A stretch of 36,378 nt of DNA from Asaia bogorensis (GTDB taxonomy: Bacteria; Pseudomonadota; Alphaproteobacteria; CACIAM-22H2), in assembly GCA_945901855.1 (NCBI GenBank), contig CAMDLT010000041.1, positions 1 to 36,378 of the forward strand, given 5' to 3'. The position numbers and the translations under genes were made by a program. Position 1 is the first letter of the stretch. Each line of letters opens with the position of its first letter. The notes below the pieces were generated by a model that was not told the DNA's origin, ran no database searches, and saw only the letters and a program-made list of their open reading frames with translations. Shown here in pieces: positions 8,341 to 16,591 of the stretch.

Positions 8341-8421
8341 TGAATATTGCCTGTTTTTGCCAGCGTCGGCGTGTCGCAATGGACGTCGGTGAGAACCTTT
8401 GACGGAAACACAAACAATCTG
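8341..8421 (+). repeat. conserved non-coding block, copy A (upstream of heparinase-like gene)
   Basis: Hand alignment with 18988-19069 gives 42 identical bases in the first 60 without gaps and 24 of 30 in the core (8371-8400). The strongest identities are CGCAATG, GTCGGTGAG and CCTTTG, and both copies end in AACAA(A)TCTG with one indel. Both copies sit just upstream of genes for unrelated secreted enzymes, in the same orientation. Copy A has about 26 additional bases before a TGATGTATTCT that resembles TGATATTCT in copy B. It is most likely a shared promoter or operator region; a decayed mobile flank is the alternative. Confidence 0.5.
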
Positions 8422-8501
8422 CCGAGCGTTTGTCGGCCGTCGGACGTTGATGTATTCTGCTTGAAATTGGGATCCTCCGACTCCTGCTGCCGGAGCTGCG
8501 C

Positions 8502-10277
8502 ATGAATCGTCGTGAACTCGCCGCAGCACTTGCTTCGCTTGCCGTCCTGCCAACCGCGTTTGGCGGCACCGTCGTCGCTTCGCCAGCCGGTGCCGCGGGG
8601 CATCCACGCCTGCTCGTCAGTTTAGCCGAGTGGTCGAGCCTCGCCGCCCGCCGCGCGGCCGATCCAGACCTGAACCACTTTGCGACATTGCTGCTGGATC
8701 GTGCCCGCCGGGATCTCAACCAGCCGCAGCTTGAGCGCAAATTGGACGGCCGGCGCCTGCTTAGCGTTTCGCGCGAATTCATCCGCCGCGTGCTGGAATG
8801 GTCGTTTGCTTACCGCGTCACGGGCGATGCCGCCTTTCTTGACCGGGCGCGTCGCGAAATGCTCGCCGTCGCGGCTTTTGCCGACTGGAATCCGAGCCAC
8901 TATCTGGATGTGGCCGAGATGACGGCCGGCTTGGCCATCGGCTACGATTGGCTCTTCAACGAGTTGCCAGCCGACGAGCGCACCAAGATCCGCCAAGCCA
9001 TCGTGGAAAAAGGCATTGGTCAAGCCCGTTATGGCCACAGGACCTTCAGATCCAACAATAACTGGAGCCAAGTCTGCATCGGCGGCATGGTGTTGGGGGC
9101 GCTGGCCGTGCAAGAAGACGAACCCGACTTGGCCCGCGATCTGTTGGCGGCTGCACAAAAAGACGTCTTGATCGGGTTGGATGCCTACAGTCCGGACGGC
9201 GTCTATCCCGAGGGTCCCGGCTACTGGAGCTACGGAACGACCTACTCGGTGTTGCTTGTTGCAGCGCTGCGCACTGTCGCTGCGCCCGACTGGGGCGTGC
9301 TCAAGGCACCTGGCTTTGCGCGTAGTGCCGAATTCTACGCCCATTCCATTGGCCCTTCCGCAAAGCACTTCAATTTTAGCGATGGCACGGAGGGACAAGA
9401 ATTGCCCGCGCCCATCGTCTACCTAGCCCGCGAATTGAATCAACCTGCGCTGCTTGCGGCCAAGCGCGAGATGATCCGCAAGAATCAGGGCGTCTGGGAG
9501 CGCTTCGCACCGCTTTCAATCTTGTGGTGGCCGACGCGCGAAAGCAGCACGCCGCCGCCACTGACTTTCTCCGGCCAAGGGCCGCAGCCGGTGGCAATCT
9601 GGCGGACCTCATGGACCGACCCGAGCGCGCTTTGGTTTGCCGTCAAGGGCGGCGGTGCTGGACACAATCACGGCCACATGGATGCAGGCAGCTTCGTGTT
9701 GGACATGGACGGCCTACGCTGGGCAAAGGACCTCGGCATGCAGGACTACCTCAGTCTCGAATCCCGCGGGATCGAACTGTGGAACATGCGGCAAAATTCG
9801 CCGCGCTGGAAAGTCTTCCGGCTCGGCAGCGACGCGCACAACACGCTTACCGTTGCCGGCCAACTTCACAGCGCCTCAGCAATGGCCAGCCTGCAAAAGC
9901 CGAGCGACAGCGAAGCGTTGATAGACCTTGCCCAAGTGCTTGGCCTGCCGCGAGCTGTGCGCCGGGTCCGCTTTTCCAGCGACGGCGTTGAAATTGAAGA
10001 CCATATCGAAGGCGCGACACCCGGCAGCGAAATCCGCTGGGCCATGTGTACCGAAGCTGAAATCCGCATTGCGGACAAAACAGCGATCCTGACGCAGAAA
10101 GACAAGACGCTGCGTGTGCATTTTGCAGGCGACGCCGCACGGCTGGAGATACGCGATATCTCCGCTCCACGCAGCGATAGCGACCACCCCAATCCGAACA
10201 CGCGCCAGCTCGTCGCGACGGCTGCGGCAAGTGCGGATAGGCGTTGGCGCCTCAGCGTGCGCTTCTCTCGGATTTAA
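8502..10277 (+). CDS. secreted heparinase II/III-like polysaccharide lyase
   Basis: A 591-residue protein with an N-terminal export signal carrying twin arginines (MNRRELAAALASLAVLPTAF), suggesting Tat export. An (alpha/alpha) toroid follows, with RSNNNWSQVCIGGMVLGALA near residue 183 and YSPDGVYPEGPGYWSYGTTY near 229. The C-terminal beta part opens with HNHGHMDAGSFVLDMDG near residue 388, the usual catalytic/metal region of heparinase II/III and related uronate-polysaccharide lyases. The substrate (alginate, heparin-like or other uronic polymer) cannot be assigned. The start has GGAG upstream. The gene stands alone between two operons, and its upstream region is less GC-rich than its neighbours, which may point to separate acquisition. 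Confidence 0.85.
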   Translation: MNRRELAAALASLAVLPTAFGGTVVASPAGAAGHPRLLVSLAEWSSLAARRAADPDLNHFATLLLDRARRDLNQPQLERKLDGRRLLSVSREFIRRVLEWSFAYRVTGDAAFLDRARREMLAVAAFADWNPSHYLDVAEMTAGLAIGYDWLFNELPADERTKIRQAIVEKGIGQARYGHRTFRSNNNWSQVCIGGMVLGALAVQEDEPDLARDLLAAAQKDVLIGLDAYSPDGVYPEGPGYWSYGTTYSVLLVAALRTVAAPDWGVLKAPGFARSAEFYAHSIGPSAKHFNFSDGTEGQELPAPIVYLARELNQPALLAAKREMIRKNQGVWERFAPLSILWWPTRESSTPPPLTFSGQGPQPVAIWRTSWTDPSALWFAVKGGGAGHNHGHMDAGSFVLDMDGLRWAKDLGMQDYLSLESRGIELWNMRQNSPRWKVFRLGSDAHNTLTVAGQLHSASAMASLQKPSDSEALIDLAQVLGLPRAVRRVRFSSDGVEIEDHIEGATPGSEIRWAMCTEAEIRIADKTAILTQKDKTLRVHFAGDAARLEIRDISAPRSDSDHPNPNTRQLVATAAASADRRWRLSVRFSRI

Positions 10278-10303
10278 AACGCAGCCAGAGACTATCGCCC
10301 GAT

Positions 10304-10326
10304 AGCGGCCTTCACCCGAGGCCGCT
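10304..10326. terminator. hairpin between convergent genes
   Basis: AGCGGCCT and AGGCCGCT form a perfect 8-bp stem with a 7-base loop. It lies between the convergent lyase and ABC ATPase genes and includes the last codons of the ATPase gene. There is no T-run on either side, so it would be a weak or factor-assisted terminator. Confidence 0.35.
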
Positions 10327-11934
10327 GATCCATTCGCGGCCGGGCACGGCGTCGAACAGACTGCGCGTATAAGGGTGTGCAGGCGAGGCGAAGATTGCCG
10401 CGGTTGCACCCTGCTCAACGATTTCACCGCGCTGCATAATGGCGATCTCCTCGCACACTGTTGCCGCAACGCGCAGATCGTGCGTGATGAACAGCATCGA
10501 CAATCCGAACGATTTGCGCAGGTCGTTCAGCAGTTCAAGAACCTGCTTCTGGACCGAGACGTCGAGCGCCGACACCGGTTCGTCCGCCACGATCAGTTTC
10601 GGCTTCACCGCCAGCGCGCGCGCGATGCCGATACGCTGGCGCTGCCCGCCGGAGAATTCATGCGGATAGCGCTCGATGGCTTCGGGCTTGAGGCCGACGA
10701 GACGCAGCAACTCGCGCGCCTCGGCGATGGCCTGCTCGCGGGAGATGCCGTTGAGCATCGGTCCGAGGGCAACAATATCGCCAACCCGCTGGCGCGGATT
10801 CAGCGACGCGTAGGGATCTTGGAAGACCATTTGAATGTGCTTGCGATACGGCCGCAGCTCCGCGCGCGAGCGCCCGCTGATGCGTTCGCCGTCGAGTTCG
10901 ATCATGCCGCTGTCTACGCTTTCGAGGCCGATGATACAGCGCGCCAGCGTCGTCTTGCCGGAACCGGACTCGCCGACAAGGGCTAGCGAACTGCCGCGCT
11001 TGAGCTCAAGCGAAATCTTTTTGACGGCTTTCACTTCGCGGACCGTACCGCCGAATAAGCCGGATGCGAGGCGGTAGGTCTTCTCGATATCCGTCACGCG
11101 AAGCAGCACGCTCGGGTCAGCACCCACTTCCCGTCCACGCGGCTTGAGACCGGGCACCGCCGCGATGAGTGCTTTCGTGTAGTCTGCCTGGGGGGCGTCG
11201 AGCACGTCGGCGGCAAGCCCCTGCTCGACAACCTCGCCGTAGCGCATCACCGCCACGCGATCCGCGATTTCGGCAACGACCCCGAAATCGTGTGTGATGA
11301 ACAGCACGGCCGTGCCGTGCTTGCGCTGCAGTTCCTTGATCAAATGCAGGATCTGCGCTTGCGTCGTCACGTCGAGGGCCGTGGTCGGCTCATCGGCGAT
11401 GATGAGGCCCGGCTCGAGCGCCAGCGCCATCGCGATGACGATCCGTTGGCGCTGCCCGCCGGAGAGCTGGTGTGGATAGCTCGCAACCATCCGCTCCGGA
11501 TCGGGCAGATGCACATCGCGAATGAGGTCGAGCACGCGTTCGCGCCGCCGCGCCGGCGGAAGATCCGTGTGGATCTCAAGAATTTCGTCGATCTGCCGTC
11601 CGACCGGCATCAGCGGATTCAGCGCCGTCATCGGCTCTTGGAAGATCATTGCGATCCGGCAGCCGCGCACGGCGCGCATCTCGTCTTCCGAAAGATCGAA
11701 AAGGTTCCGCCCCTCGAACTGTATCTGGCCGCCAACCGCGCGGACATGCGGCCCCGGAAGAAGTCCTAGAATAGCTCTTCCCATCATCGACTTGCCCGAA
11801 CCGGACTCGCCGACGATGCAGAGTATCTCGCCCTTGCGGATATCGACAGACACGCCCGCGACCGCGAGTTTCCGGTCCGACCAGGCCGGTAGTCCGACGC
11901 TCAAATCCCGGATCGAGATGGCGATATCGCTCAT
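10312..11934 (-). CDS. peptide-type ABC transporter, fused double ATP-binding protein
   Basis: A 540-residue protein with two complete ABC ATPase domains in tandem, equivalent to DppD plus DppF fused (GsiA-like). Domain 1 has Walker A GESGSGKS at residues 42-49, LSGGQ at 157-161 and Walker B LIIADEP at 177-183. Domain 2 has GESGSGKT at 321-328, FSGGQ at 427-431 and LIVADEP at 447-453. The C-terminal oligopeptide-type tails are present (for example HPYTRSLFDAVPG). It powers import from the cytoplasmic face. The start at 11934 overlaps the permease stop as ATGA; the much longer open frame to 12747 is only a shadow of the permease gene. Confidence 0.94.
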   Translation of the reverse strand: MSDIAISIRDLSVGLPAWSDRKLAVAGVSVDIRKGEILCIVGESGSGKSMMGRAILGLLPGPHVRAVGGQIQFEGRNLFDLSEDEMRAVRGCRIAMIFQEPMTALNPLMPVGRQIDEILEIHTDLPPARRRERVLDLIRDVHLPDPERMVASYPHQLSGGQRQRIVIAMALALEPGLIIADEPTTALDVTTQAQILHLIKELQRKHGTAVLFITHDFGVVAEIADRVAVMRYGEVVEQGLAADVLDAPQADYTKALIAAVPGLKPRGREVGADPSVLLRVTDIEKTYRLASGLFGGTVREVKAVKKISLELKRGSSLALVGESGSGKTTLARCIIGLESVDSGMIELDGERISGRSRAELRPYRKHIQMVFQDPYASLNPRQRVGDIVALGPMLNGISREQAIAEARELLRLVGLKPEAIERYPHEFSGGQRQRIGIARALAVKPKLIVADEPVSALDVSVQKQVLELLNDLRKSFGLSMLFITHDLRVAATVCEEIAIMQRGEIVEQGATAAIFASPAHPYTRSLFDAVPGREWISGLG

Positions 11935-12758
11935 AGATCTGCGAGCCTCGGGTTGAGGGCGTCGTTGAGCCCTTCGCCGATCAAATTGATCGCCAGAACC
12001 GTCAGGAGAATCGCAATTCCGGGAACCGTGACGAGCCACCACGCCTCGCGCATGAACGAGCGTCCCGCACCGATCATGAAGCCCCAACTCATCAGGTTCG
12101 GCGCACCCAAGCCGAGAAACGACAGCGCGCTTTCGACGAGTATGGCGGTGGCGACAAGCAACGAACCCGTAACAATCAATGGCGAAAGCGTGTTCGGCAG
12201 GATCTGCTTGAGCAGAATAGCGGCGTCGCCCTGTCCCGCCACGACGGCCGCTTGGACGAACTCCCGCGACTTGACGGTCAACACTTCGCCGCGCACGACC
12301 CGCGCGATGGGCGGCCAACTGACGGTCGCGATCGCGATCACGACGTTCGCCGCCGAGGGCGACAGAACAGCGATCAAGACGATGGCGAACAGAAACGACG
12401 GAATGGTCTGGAAGAATTCGGTCAAGCGCATCAGCGCGTCGTCGACCGTGCGGCCGTAATAGCCGGCGACCGCGCCAACGAAGGTGCCAAACGCGACGGC
12501 CACGAGCGTCGCGAGTACGGCCATCACCAGCGTCGCGCGCGTGCCGTGCAGAAGCCCTGCGAGCACGTCGCGCCCGAGACTGTCGGTGCCGAGCAGAAAT
12601 GCCGCACTCGGGCTCGACATTGGTTTGCCGACGATCGCGAACGGATCGATCGGCGCCATGAGATCGGCCGCGATCGCGACGACGAGCAACAAAGCCAGCC
12701 AGATCAGTCCGAGATAGACGCGCGGATTGCCGAGAAAGCGTCTCCAAAAGGTCTTCAT
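11931..12758 (-). CDS. peptide-type ABC transporter permease, DppC-like
   Basis: A 275-residue inner-membrane permease with the DppC/OppC N-terminus (a first helix, then LLGTDSLGRDVLAGLLHGTR near residue 50) and six predicted helices. The EAA-type cytoplasmic loop that contacts the ATPase is near residue 180 (QAAVVAGQGDAAILLKQILPN). The family's C-terminal LSFLGLGAPNLMSWGFMI is present. The start is ATG 12758, or GTG 12767 three codons upstream, which would overlap the previous stop as GTGA. It is third in the binding protein-permease-permease-ATPase operon. Confidence 0.93.
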   Translation of the reverse strand: MKTFWRRFLGNPRVYLGLIWLALLLVVAIAADLMAPIDPFAIVGKPMSSPSAAFLLGTDSLGRDVLAGLLHGTRATLVMAVLATLVAVAFGTFVGAVAGYYGRTVDDALMRLTEFFQTIPSFLFAIVLIAVLSPSAANVVIAIATVSWPPIARVVRGEVLTVKSREFVQAAVVAGQGDAAILLKQILPNTLSPLIVTGSLLVATAILVESALSFLGLGAPNLMSWGFMIGAGRSFMREAWWLVTVPGIAILLTVLAINLIGEGLNDALNPRLADL

Positions 12759-12763
12759 CGCGC

Positions 12764-13747
12764 TCACCCGATCCGGATGCGCGGGTCGAGGAAGACGTAG
12801 ACGACGTCGACGATCAAATTTACCACGACGACCAGAACTGCCGACATAAAGAAGATGCCCAGCAGCAGATTGTAGTCGCGTGCGAACAAAGATTGGTAGG
12901 CAAGCTGCCCCAAACCAGGCCACGCGAAGATCGACTCGACGACGACCGAACCGCCGATCAGACCGCCGGTCTGCACCCCGGCCATCGTCACCACCGGCAG
13001 CAACGCGTTGCGGAACACATGCCGCGTTGTGATCTTGCGTTCGCTCTGTCCCTTGGCGCGCGCCGTGACGACGTAATCGAGGCCACGCTGTTCAAGCATC
13101 GAGGCGCGCATGAGCCGCGCGTAGAGCGCCAAATAGAACAGCGACAGTGTCAGCGTCGGCAATACAAGATGATGGGCGATGTCCACGGCCCGCGCCCAGC
13201 CTTCGTGGAAGGCGACGACATCCTCCATGCCCGAGGTCGGAAACCAGTCGAGCCAGATCGAGAAAACAAGGATCAGCATCAGGCCCACCCAGAAAAGCGG
13301 CGTGGCGTAGACAATGATGGCGGCCACCGAGATCGCGTTGTCTTTCCAGGTGCGCACCCAGAGCGCTGCGAGCAGCCCCATGAGGATGCCGAAGCCGAGC
13401 GACAGCACGAGCGTGCACACCATCAGCAGCAGCGTCGGCCCAAGGCGCTGGAGAAGCAAATCCAGCACCGGCGCGCTCTGGCGGAAGGAATACCCGAGAT
13501 CGAGAACAACCAGGTTTCGTAGATAGTTGAAGAGCTGGACGTAAACCGGCTGGTCGTGCCCGAAACGTGCCCGCAGCTGGTCGATATACTCCTTCGGCGC
13601 CCCGCCCGCTTCGCCCGCCAACACCGTTGCAAGATCGCCAGGTGCAAGCTGCAGCAGCAGGAAATTGACGATTACGACGCCAAAGACAACTGGAACGGTC
13701 TGGATCAACCGCCGGACGACGTAGCCACCCAAGGAACCGGATTTCAT
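12764..13747 (-). CDS. peptide-type ABC transporter permease, DppB-like
   Basis: A 327-residue inner-membrane permease of the DppB/OppB type. It begins GGYVVRRLIQTVPVVFGVVI and carries the family motif LAPGDLATVLAGEAG near residue 35, the periplasmic FGHDQPVYVQLFNYL segment, and the EAA loop near 230-250 (ARAKGQSERKITTRHVFRNA). It ends FLDPRIRIG, as expected of the family. A GGAGGG sequence lies upstream of the ATG. A strong hairpin separates it from the binding-protein gene. Confidence 0.94.
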   Translation of the reverse strand: MKSGSLGGYVVRRLIQTVPVVFGVVIVNFLLLQLAPGDLATVLAGEAGGAPKEYIDQLRARFGHDQPVYVQLFNYLRNLVVLDLGYSFRQSAPVLDLLLQRLGPTLLLMVCTLVLSLGFGILMGLLAALWVRTWKDNAISVAAIIVYATPLFWVGLMLILVFSIWLDWFPTSGMEDVVAFHEGWARAVDIAHHLVLPTLTLSLFYLALYARLMRASMLEQRGLDYVVTARAKGQSERKITTRHVFRNALLPVVTMAGVQTGGLIGGSVVVESIFAWPGLGQLAYQSLFARDYNLLLGIFFMSAVLVVVVNLIVDVVYVFLDPRIRIG

Positions 13748-13788
13748 GGCTGCACGTCCCTCCGATCGGCATTCAGGCGAAAGAGAAA

Positions 13789-13815
13789 GGCGGTCCGCAT
13801 CGCCCGCGGACCGCC
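13789..13815 (-). terminator. intercistronic hairpin between binding-protein and permease genes
   Basis: GGCGGTCCGC and GCGGACCGCC form a perfect 10-bp GC-rich stem with a 7-base loop. On the transcribed minus strand it is followed by TTTCTCTTT. It sits between the binding-protein stop and the dppB-like start. Such hairpins commonly act as partial terminators or 3'-end stabilisers, giving more binding protein than permease. Confidence 0.65.
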
Positions 13816-13821
13816 CCTATT

Positions 13822-15429
13822 CTACTCGCGCCAGGCCCGATCGAAGTTCGTGAAGATGTTGAGCGGGCTCACGATGACGTCGCGGAAGCGCTTGTCGATG
13901 ACGGTCGGGAACTTGACCTCCAGCACCCAAGCGATCGGTACCGCATCGGCGACGATTTTTTGGACCTCCGCGTATTGCGCCGAGCGCTTCGCGGCATCGG
14001 TCTCGATCGTGGCCATGTCCATGAGTTCGTCCGCACGCGGATCGCTCCACCGCGCCCCGTTCACGAACACCGTTCCTTGGCGGATGAACCGCGAGTGGAC
14101 GGCCCGGTGCACGCCGAGCACGGGATCGGCGAGATTGAAGAGCCAGTTCGAGGTCATGTCGAAATCGTAGTCGGTATAAGTCCGCTTGAGCCACGTCGCG
14201 ATGTCTTCGTAGCGCGTCGTCGCCTTGATGCCGATCCGTGCGAGAGCCTGTTGCGTGTACTCGCCGAACCGGCGCCATTCCTCGCCGTAGGGCGTGATGT
14301 CGTGCACGATCTCGAAACGCGTGCCGTCGGCCTTGCGCGGAAAGCCCGCCTCGTCGAGCAGCCGGTTCGCCCGCTCGACCCCGTCGGGCACGTTGTAGTT
14401 CGCGACGTTCCCATTGTAGAGCCCCGTCGGCGCGAAGTTCGAGCTGATCGGGCCGGTCGACGGCTGACCGAAGCCAAACCAGATATTGTCGATCACGAAC
14501 TTCCGGTCGATGGCGTAGGAAATCGCCTGGCGGACCTTCGGATTGTCGAAAGGAGCCTTGCGGGTGTTGAACATCAGTTCGACCACGGGCGACAGCATCT
14601 CGGAGCCGCGCGTTTCGATCTGGATGTTGGGCATCCGCTCGAGCCGTTTGACGTCGTTGTAGGGCACGGCGCCGAGACCGGCGACATGCGCATCGCCCTT
14701 TTCGAGCGCGGCCGCGCGCGTCGCGTTGTCGGCGATGAAGCGCACGACGACCCGATCGAGATACGGCAGACCCGGCTTCCAATAGTCGGGGTTGCGATCC
14801 AGGCGGACAAACTCGCCCCGCCGCCACTCGACGAATTTGAACGGCCCCGTTCCGATCGGATTGTTGGCGTTTTGGTGGGTCCGGATATCGCCCTGTTCGA
14901 AGATGTGCTTGGGCAGCATCGGGGTTTCGTAGCCGGACAGCGCCGACATGATGTAGGGCGCCGGTTTGGCGAGGCGGAATACCGCCGTCATCGGATCGGG
15001 CGTCTCGACGGCCGTCACCTCGGCGAAGGTGTTGATGCCGCGCGGATGCACCTTCTTGAGCACTTCCATCACGGAGAACTGGACGTCGGCGCTGGTGAAC
15101 GGCTTGCCGTCGTGGAACTTGACGCCAGGGCGCAGACGGAATGTGATCGTCTTTCCGTCATCGGCAACCGTCCAGGATTGTGCCAGAGCTGGAACCGGCT
15201 TCAGGTTGAAGTCGTATTCGAAGAGCCCGTCATAGATCTTGGCGGCGACCTGCCCCACCGGCGAGGCGGTCGAGATGTAGGAGCCAAGCGTGGGCGGCTC
15301 GGGCTGAGTGATCTGCACCAGCGTGCCGCCGCGCTTTTGCGCCGCAGCCGGATCGGCGGCGAAAATCGCCCCTGCGAAACCCACACCGACCGCAAGGACG
15401 GCAGTGGCAAAACGTCCGACAAAGCGCAT
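13822..15429 (-). CDS. peptide-type ABC transporter substrate-binding protein (family 5)
   Basis: A 535-residue periplasmic binding protein of the DppA/OppA class. The first 30 residues are a Sec signal peptide ending in DPAAAQ. Family segments follow: AAKIYDGLFEYDFNLKPVPA near residue 64, TFRLRPGVKFHDGKPFTSAD near 95, IGTGPFKFVEW near 192, NTRKAPFDNPKVRQAISYAI near 280, and KRTYTDYDFDM near 415. An AGGAGA ribosome-binding site precedes the ATG. It is the first gene of its operon and divergent from lysR. The ligand is uncertain; peptides, opines and amino-acid derivatives are all transported by relatives. The neighbouring amidase and cysteine-type lyase favour an amide or sulfur-containing amino compound. 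Confidence 0.94.
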   Translation of the reverse strand: MRFVGRFATAVLAVGVGFAGAIFAADPAAAQKRGGTLVQITQPEPPTLGSYISTASPVGQVAAKIYDGLFEYDFNLKPVPALAQSWTVADDGKTITFRLRPGVKFHDGKPFTSADVQFSVMEVLKKVHPRGINTFAEVTAVETPDPMTAVFRLAKPAPYIMSALSGYETPMLPKHIFEQGDIRTHQNANNPIGTGPFKFVEWRRGEFVRLDRNPDYWKPGLPYLDRVVVRFIADNATRAAALEKGDAHVAGLGAVPYNDVKRLERMPNIQIETRGSEMLSPVVELMFNTRKAPFDNPKVRQAISYAIDRKFVIDNIWFGFGQPSTGPISSNFAPTGLYNGNVANYNVPDGVERANRLLDEAGFPRKADGTRFEIVHDITPYGEEWRRFGEYTQQALARIGIKATTRYEDIATWLKRTYTDYDFDMTSNWLFNLADPVLGVHRAVHSRFIRQGTVFVNGARWSDPRADELMDMATIETDAAKRSAQYAEVQKIVADAVPIAWVLEVKFPTVIDKRFRDVIVSPLNIFTNFDRAWRE

Positions 15430-15538
15430 CGCACATCTCCTATGGTGGCCAATATCCTGTTCAAACGCCCCTCAAAGGAGGCTTGCAAAAACCATAGCGG
15501 CTCGTATTGCATTGCGGCCATTGCTCATTTTCGATACG

Positions 15539-15555
15539 TTATGCGCATTCTGCAT
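15539..15555. promoter_or_regulatory. candidate LysR box upstream of lysR
   Basis: TTATGCGCATTCTGCAT contains the imperfect palindrome ATGCG-N5-TGCAT with a TN11A-type arrangement. Read from the other strand it is ATGCA-N5-CGCAT, with arms identical to those of the box at 16494. It lies 26 bp before the lysR start and about 110 bp before the divergent binding-protein start, the usual place for a LysR regulatory site. Confidence 0.6.
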
Positions 15556-15580
15556 TAGGTCGATGTCGGCAAGGAAACGC

Positions 15581-16510
15581 ATGGAAGTCGAATGGCTGGA
15601 GGATTTTGTCAGTCTCGCGGCGACAGGCAATTTTTCGCGCTCGGCCGACGACCGCAACATTAGCCAGTCGGCATTCAGCCGTCGAATCCGCGCGCTGGAG
15701 CATTGGCTGGGTACGGATCTGATCGATCGTTCGCGCTTTCCCACGACGCTGACGCCGGCTGGGCATGCCTTCTATCAGACGGCGCTCGACGTCGTGCGCA
15801 TCCTGCACCGCGAGCGCGCGGAACTACGCGGCATGGTGCAGCGCGACGAACGCACAATCACAATCAGCGCAACCCATACCCTGGCCATCCATTTCGCACC
15901 AAAATGGCTGCAAGCCGTGCGACGGCTCGGCGGCGGGGAAATCGCCGTCAAAATGATTGCGGCCGATCTGCACGAATGCGGCCAAGCCTTGATGGAAGGT
16001 GCGTGCGATCTCGTCCTCGCCTACAACGCGAAATCGGTGCCGTCGGTCTTCGGCATCGCGAAATTCGAGACCGTGACCATCGGGGCCGACGTCATCGTGC
16101 CGGTTTCCGCACCCGGCAAGCGCGGGCGCCCGCTGCATGCCATTCGGGGTACAGGCGCCGAGCCCTTTGCGCTGCTGGCCTATGCCGGCAATTCCTATCT
16201 CGGGCGGCTTGTCGGCTCGGCCCTGGAAGCTTGGAATTTAAGGGCCCGCGCGCGCCCCTCCTACGAAAGCGCCCTCGTCGAGGCGCTCAAAGGAATGGCG
16301 CTGGCGGGACAAGGCATCGCCTGGCTGCCGCGCGCCGCGATCGAAGCGGACTTGGCCGAAGGCCGCCTGGTCACCTGCGAGGACGCGGGAAAATACGCGC
16401 TGGACGTCGAAATTCGGGCCTATCGCCGATCAGCACGCGAACGTTCGATCGTCGAACATGTTTGGCGCGCCTTGGCCGCGTCGCCTAAAGATCATGCAAA
16501 TTCCGCATAA
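15581..16510 (+). CDS. LysR family transcriptional regulator
   Basis: A 309-residue LysR-type regulator. The N-terminal helix-turn-helix is EDFVSLAATGNFSRSADDRN followed by ISQSAFSRRIRALEHWLGTDLIDR. The usual linker helix and a periplasmic-binding-protein-like effector domain starting ITISATHTLAIHFAP near residue 92 follow. The ATG at 15581 is chosen for its AAGGA site; ATG 15563 would add six residues. It is divergent from the peptide-type ABC operon and followed on the same strand by the PLP enzyme and amidase genes. Its own stop codon lies inside a second LysR-type box, so both gene blocks are probable targets. Confidence 0.93.
   Translation: MEVEWLEDFVSLAATGNFSRSADDRNISQSAFSRRIRALEHWLGTDLIDRSRFPTTLTPAGHAFYQTALDVVRILHRERAELRGMVQRDERTITISATHTLAIHFAPKWLQAVRRLGGGEIAVKMIAADLHECGQALMEGACDLVLAYNAKSVPSVFGIAKFETVTIGADVIVPVSAPGKRGRPLHAIRGTGAEPFALLAYAGNSYLGRLVGSALEAWNLRARARPSYESALVEALKGMALAGQGIAWLPRAAIEADLAEGRLVTCEDAGKYALDVEIRAYRRSARERSIVEHVWRALAASPKDHANSA
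16494..16510. promoter_or_regulatory. candidate LysR box at the end of lysR
   Basis: ATGCAAATTCCGCATAA contains ATGCA-N5-CGCAT. Its inverse matches the box at 15539 at 14 of 17 positions, including both arms completely. It includes the lysR stop codon (16508-16510) and lies 82 bp before the PLP-enzyme start, so it could control that gene separately from lysR. Confidence 0.55.
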
Positions 16511-16591
16511 GCATTGTGCAAACGGAATTTCAAACCGGCGATGGCCGCAGCTAACTTGCTGAACCTGTCGATTTCATCAAGGCGGTCCCAC

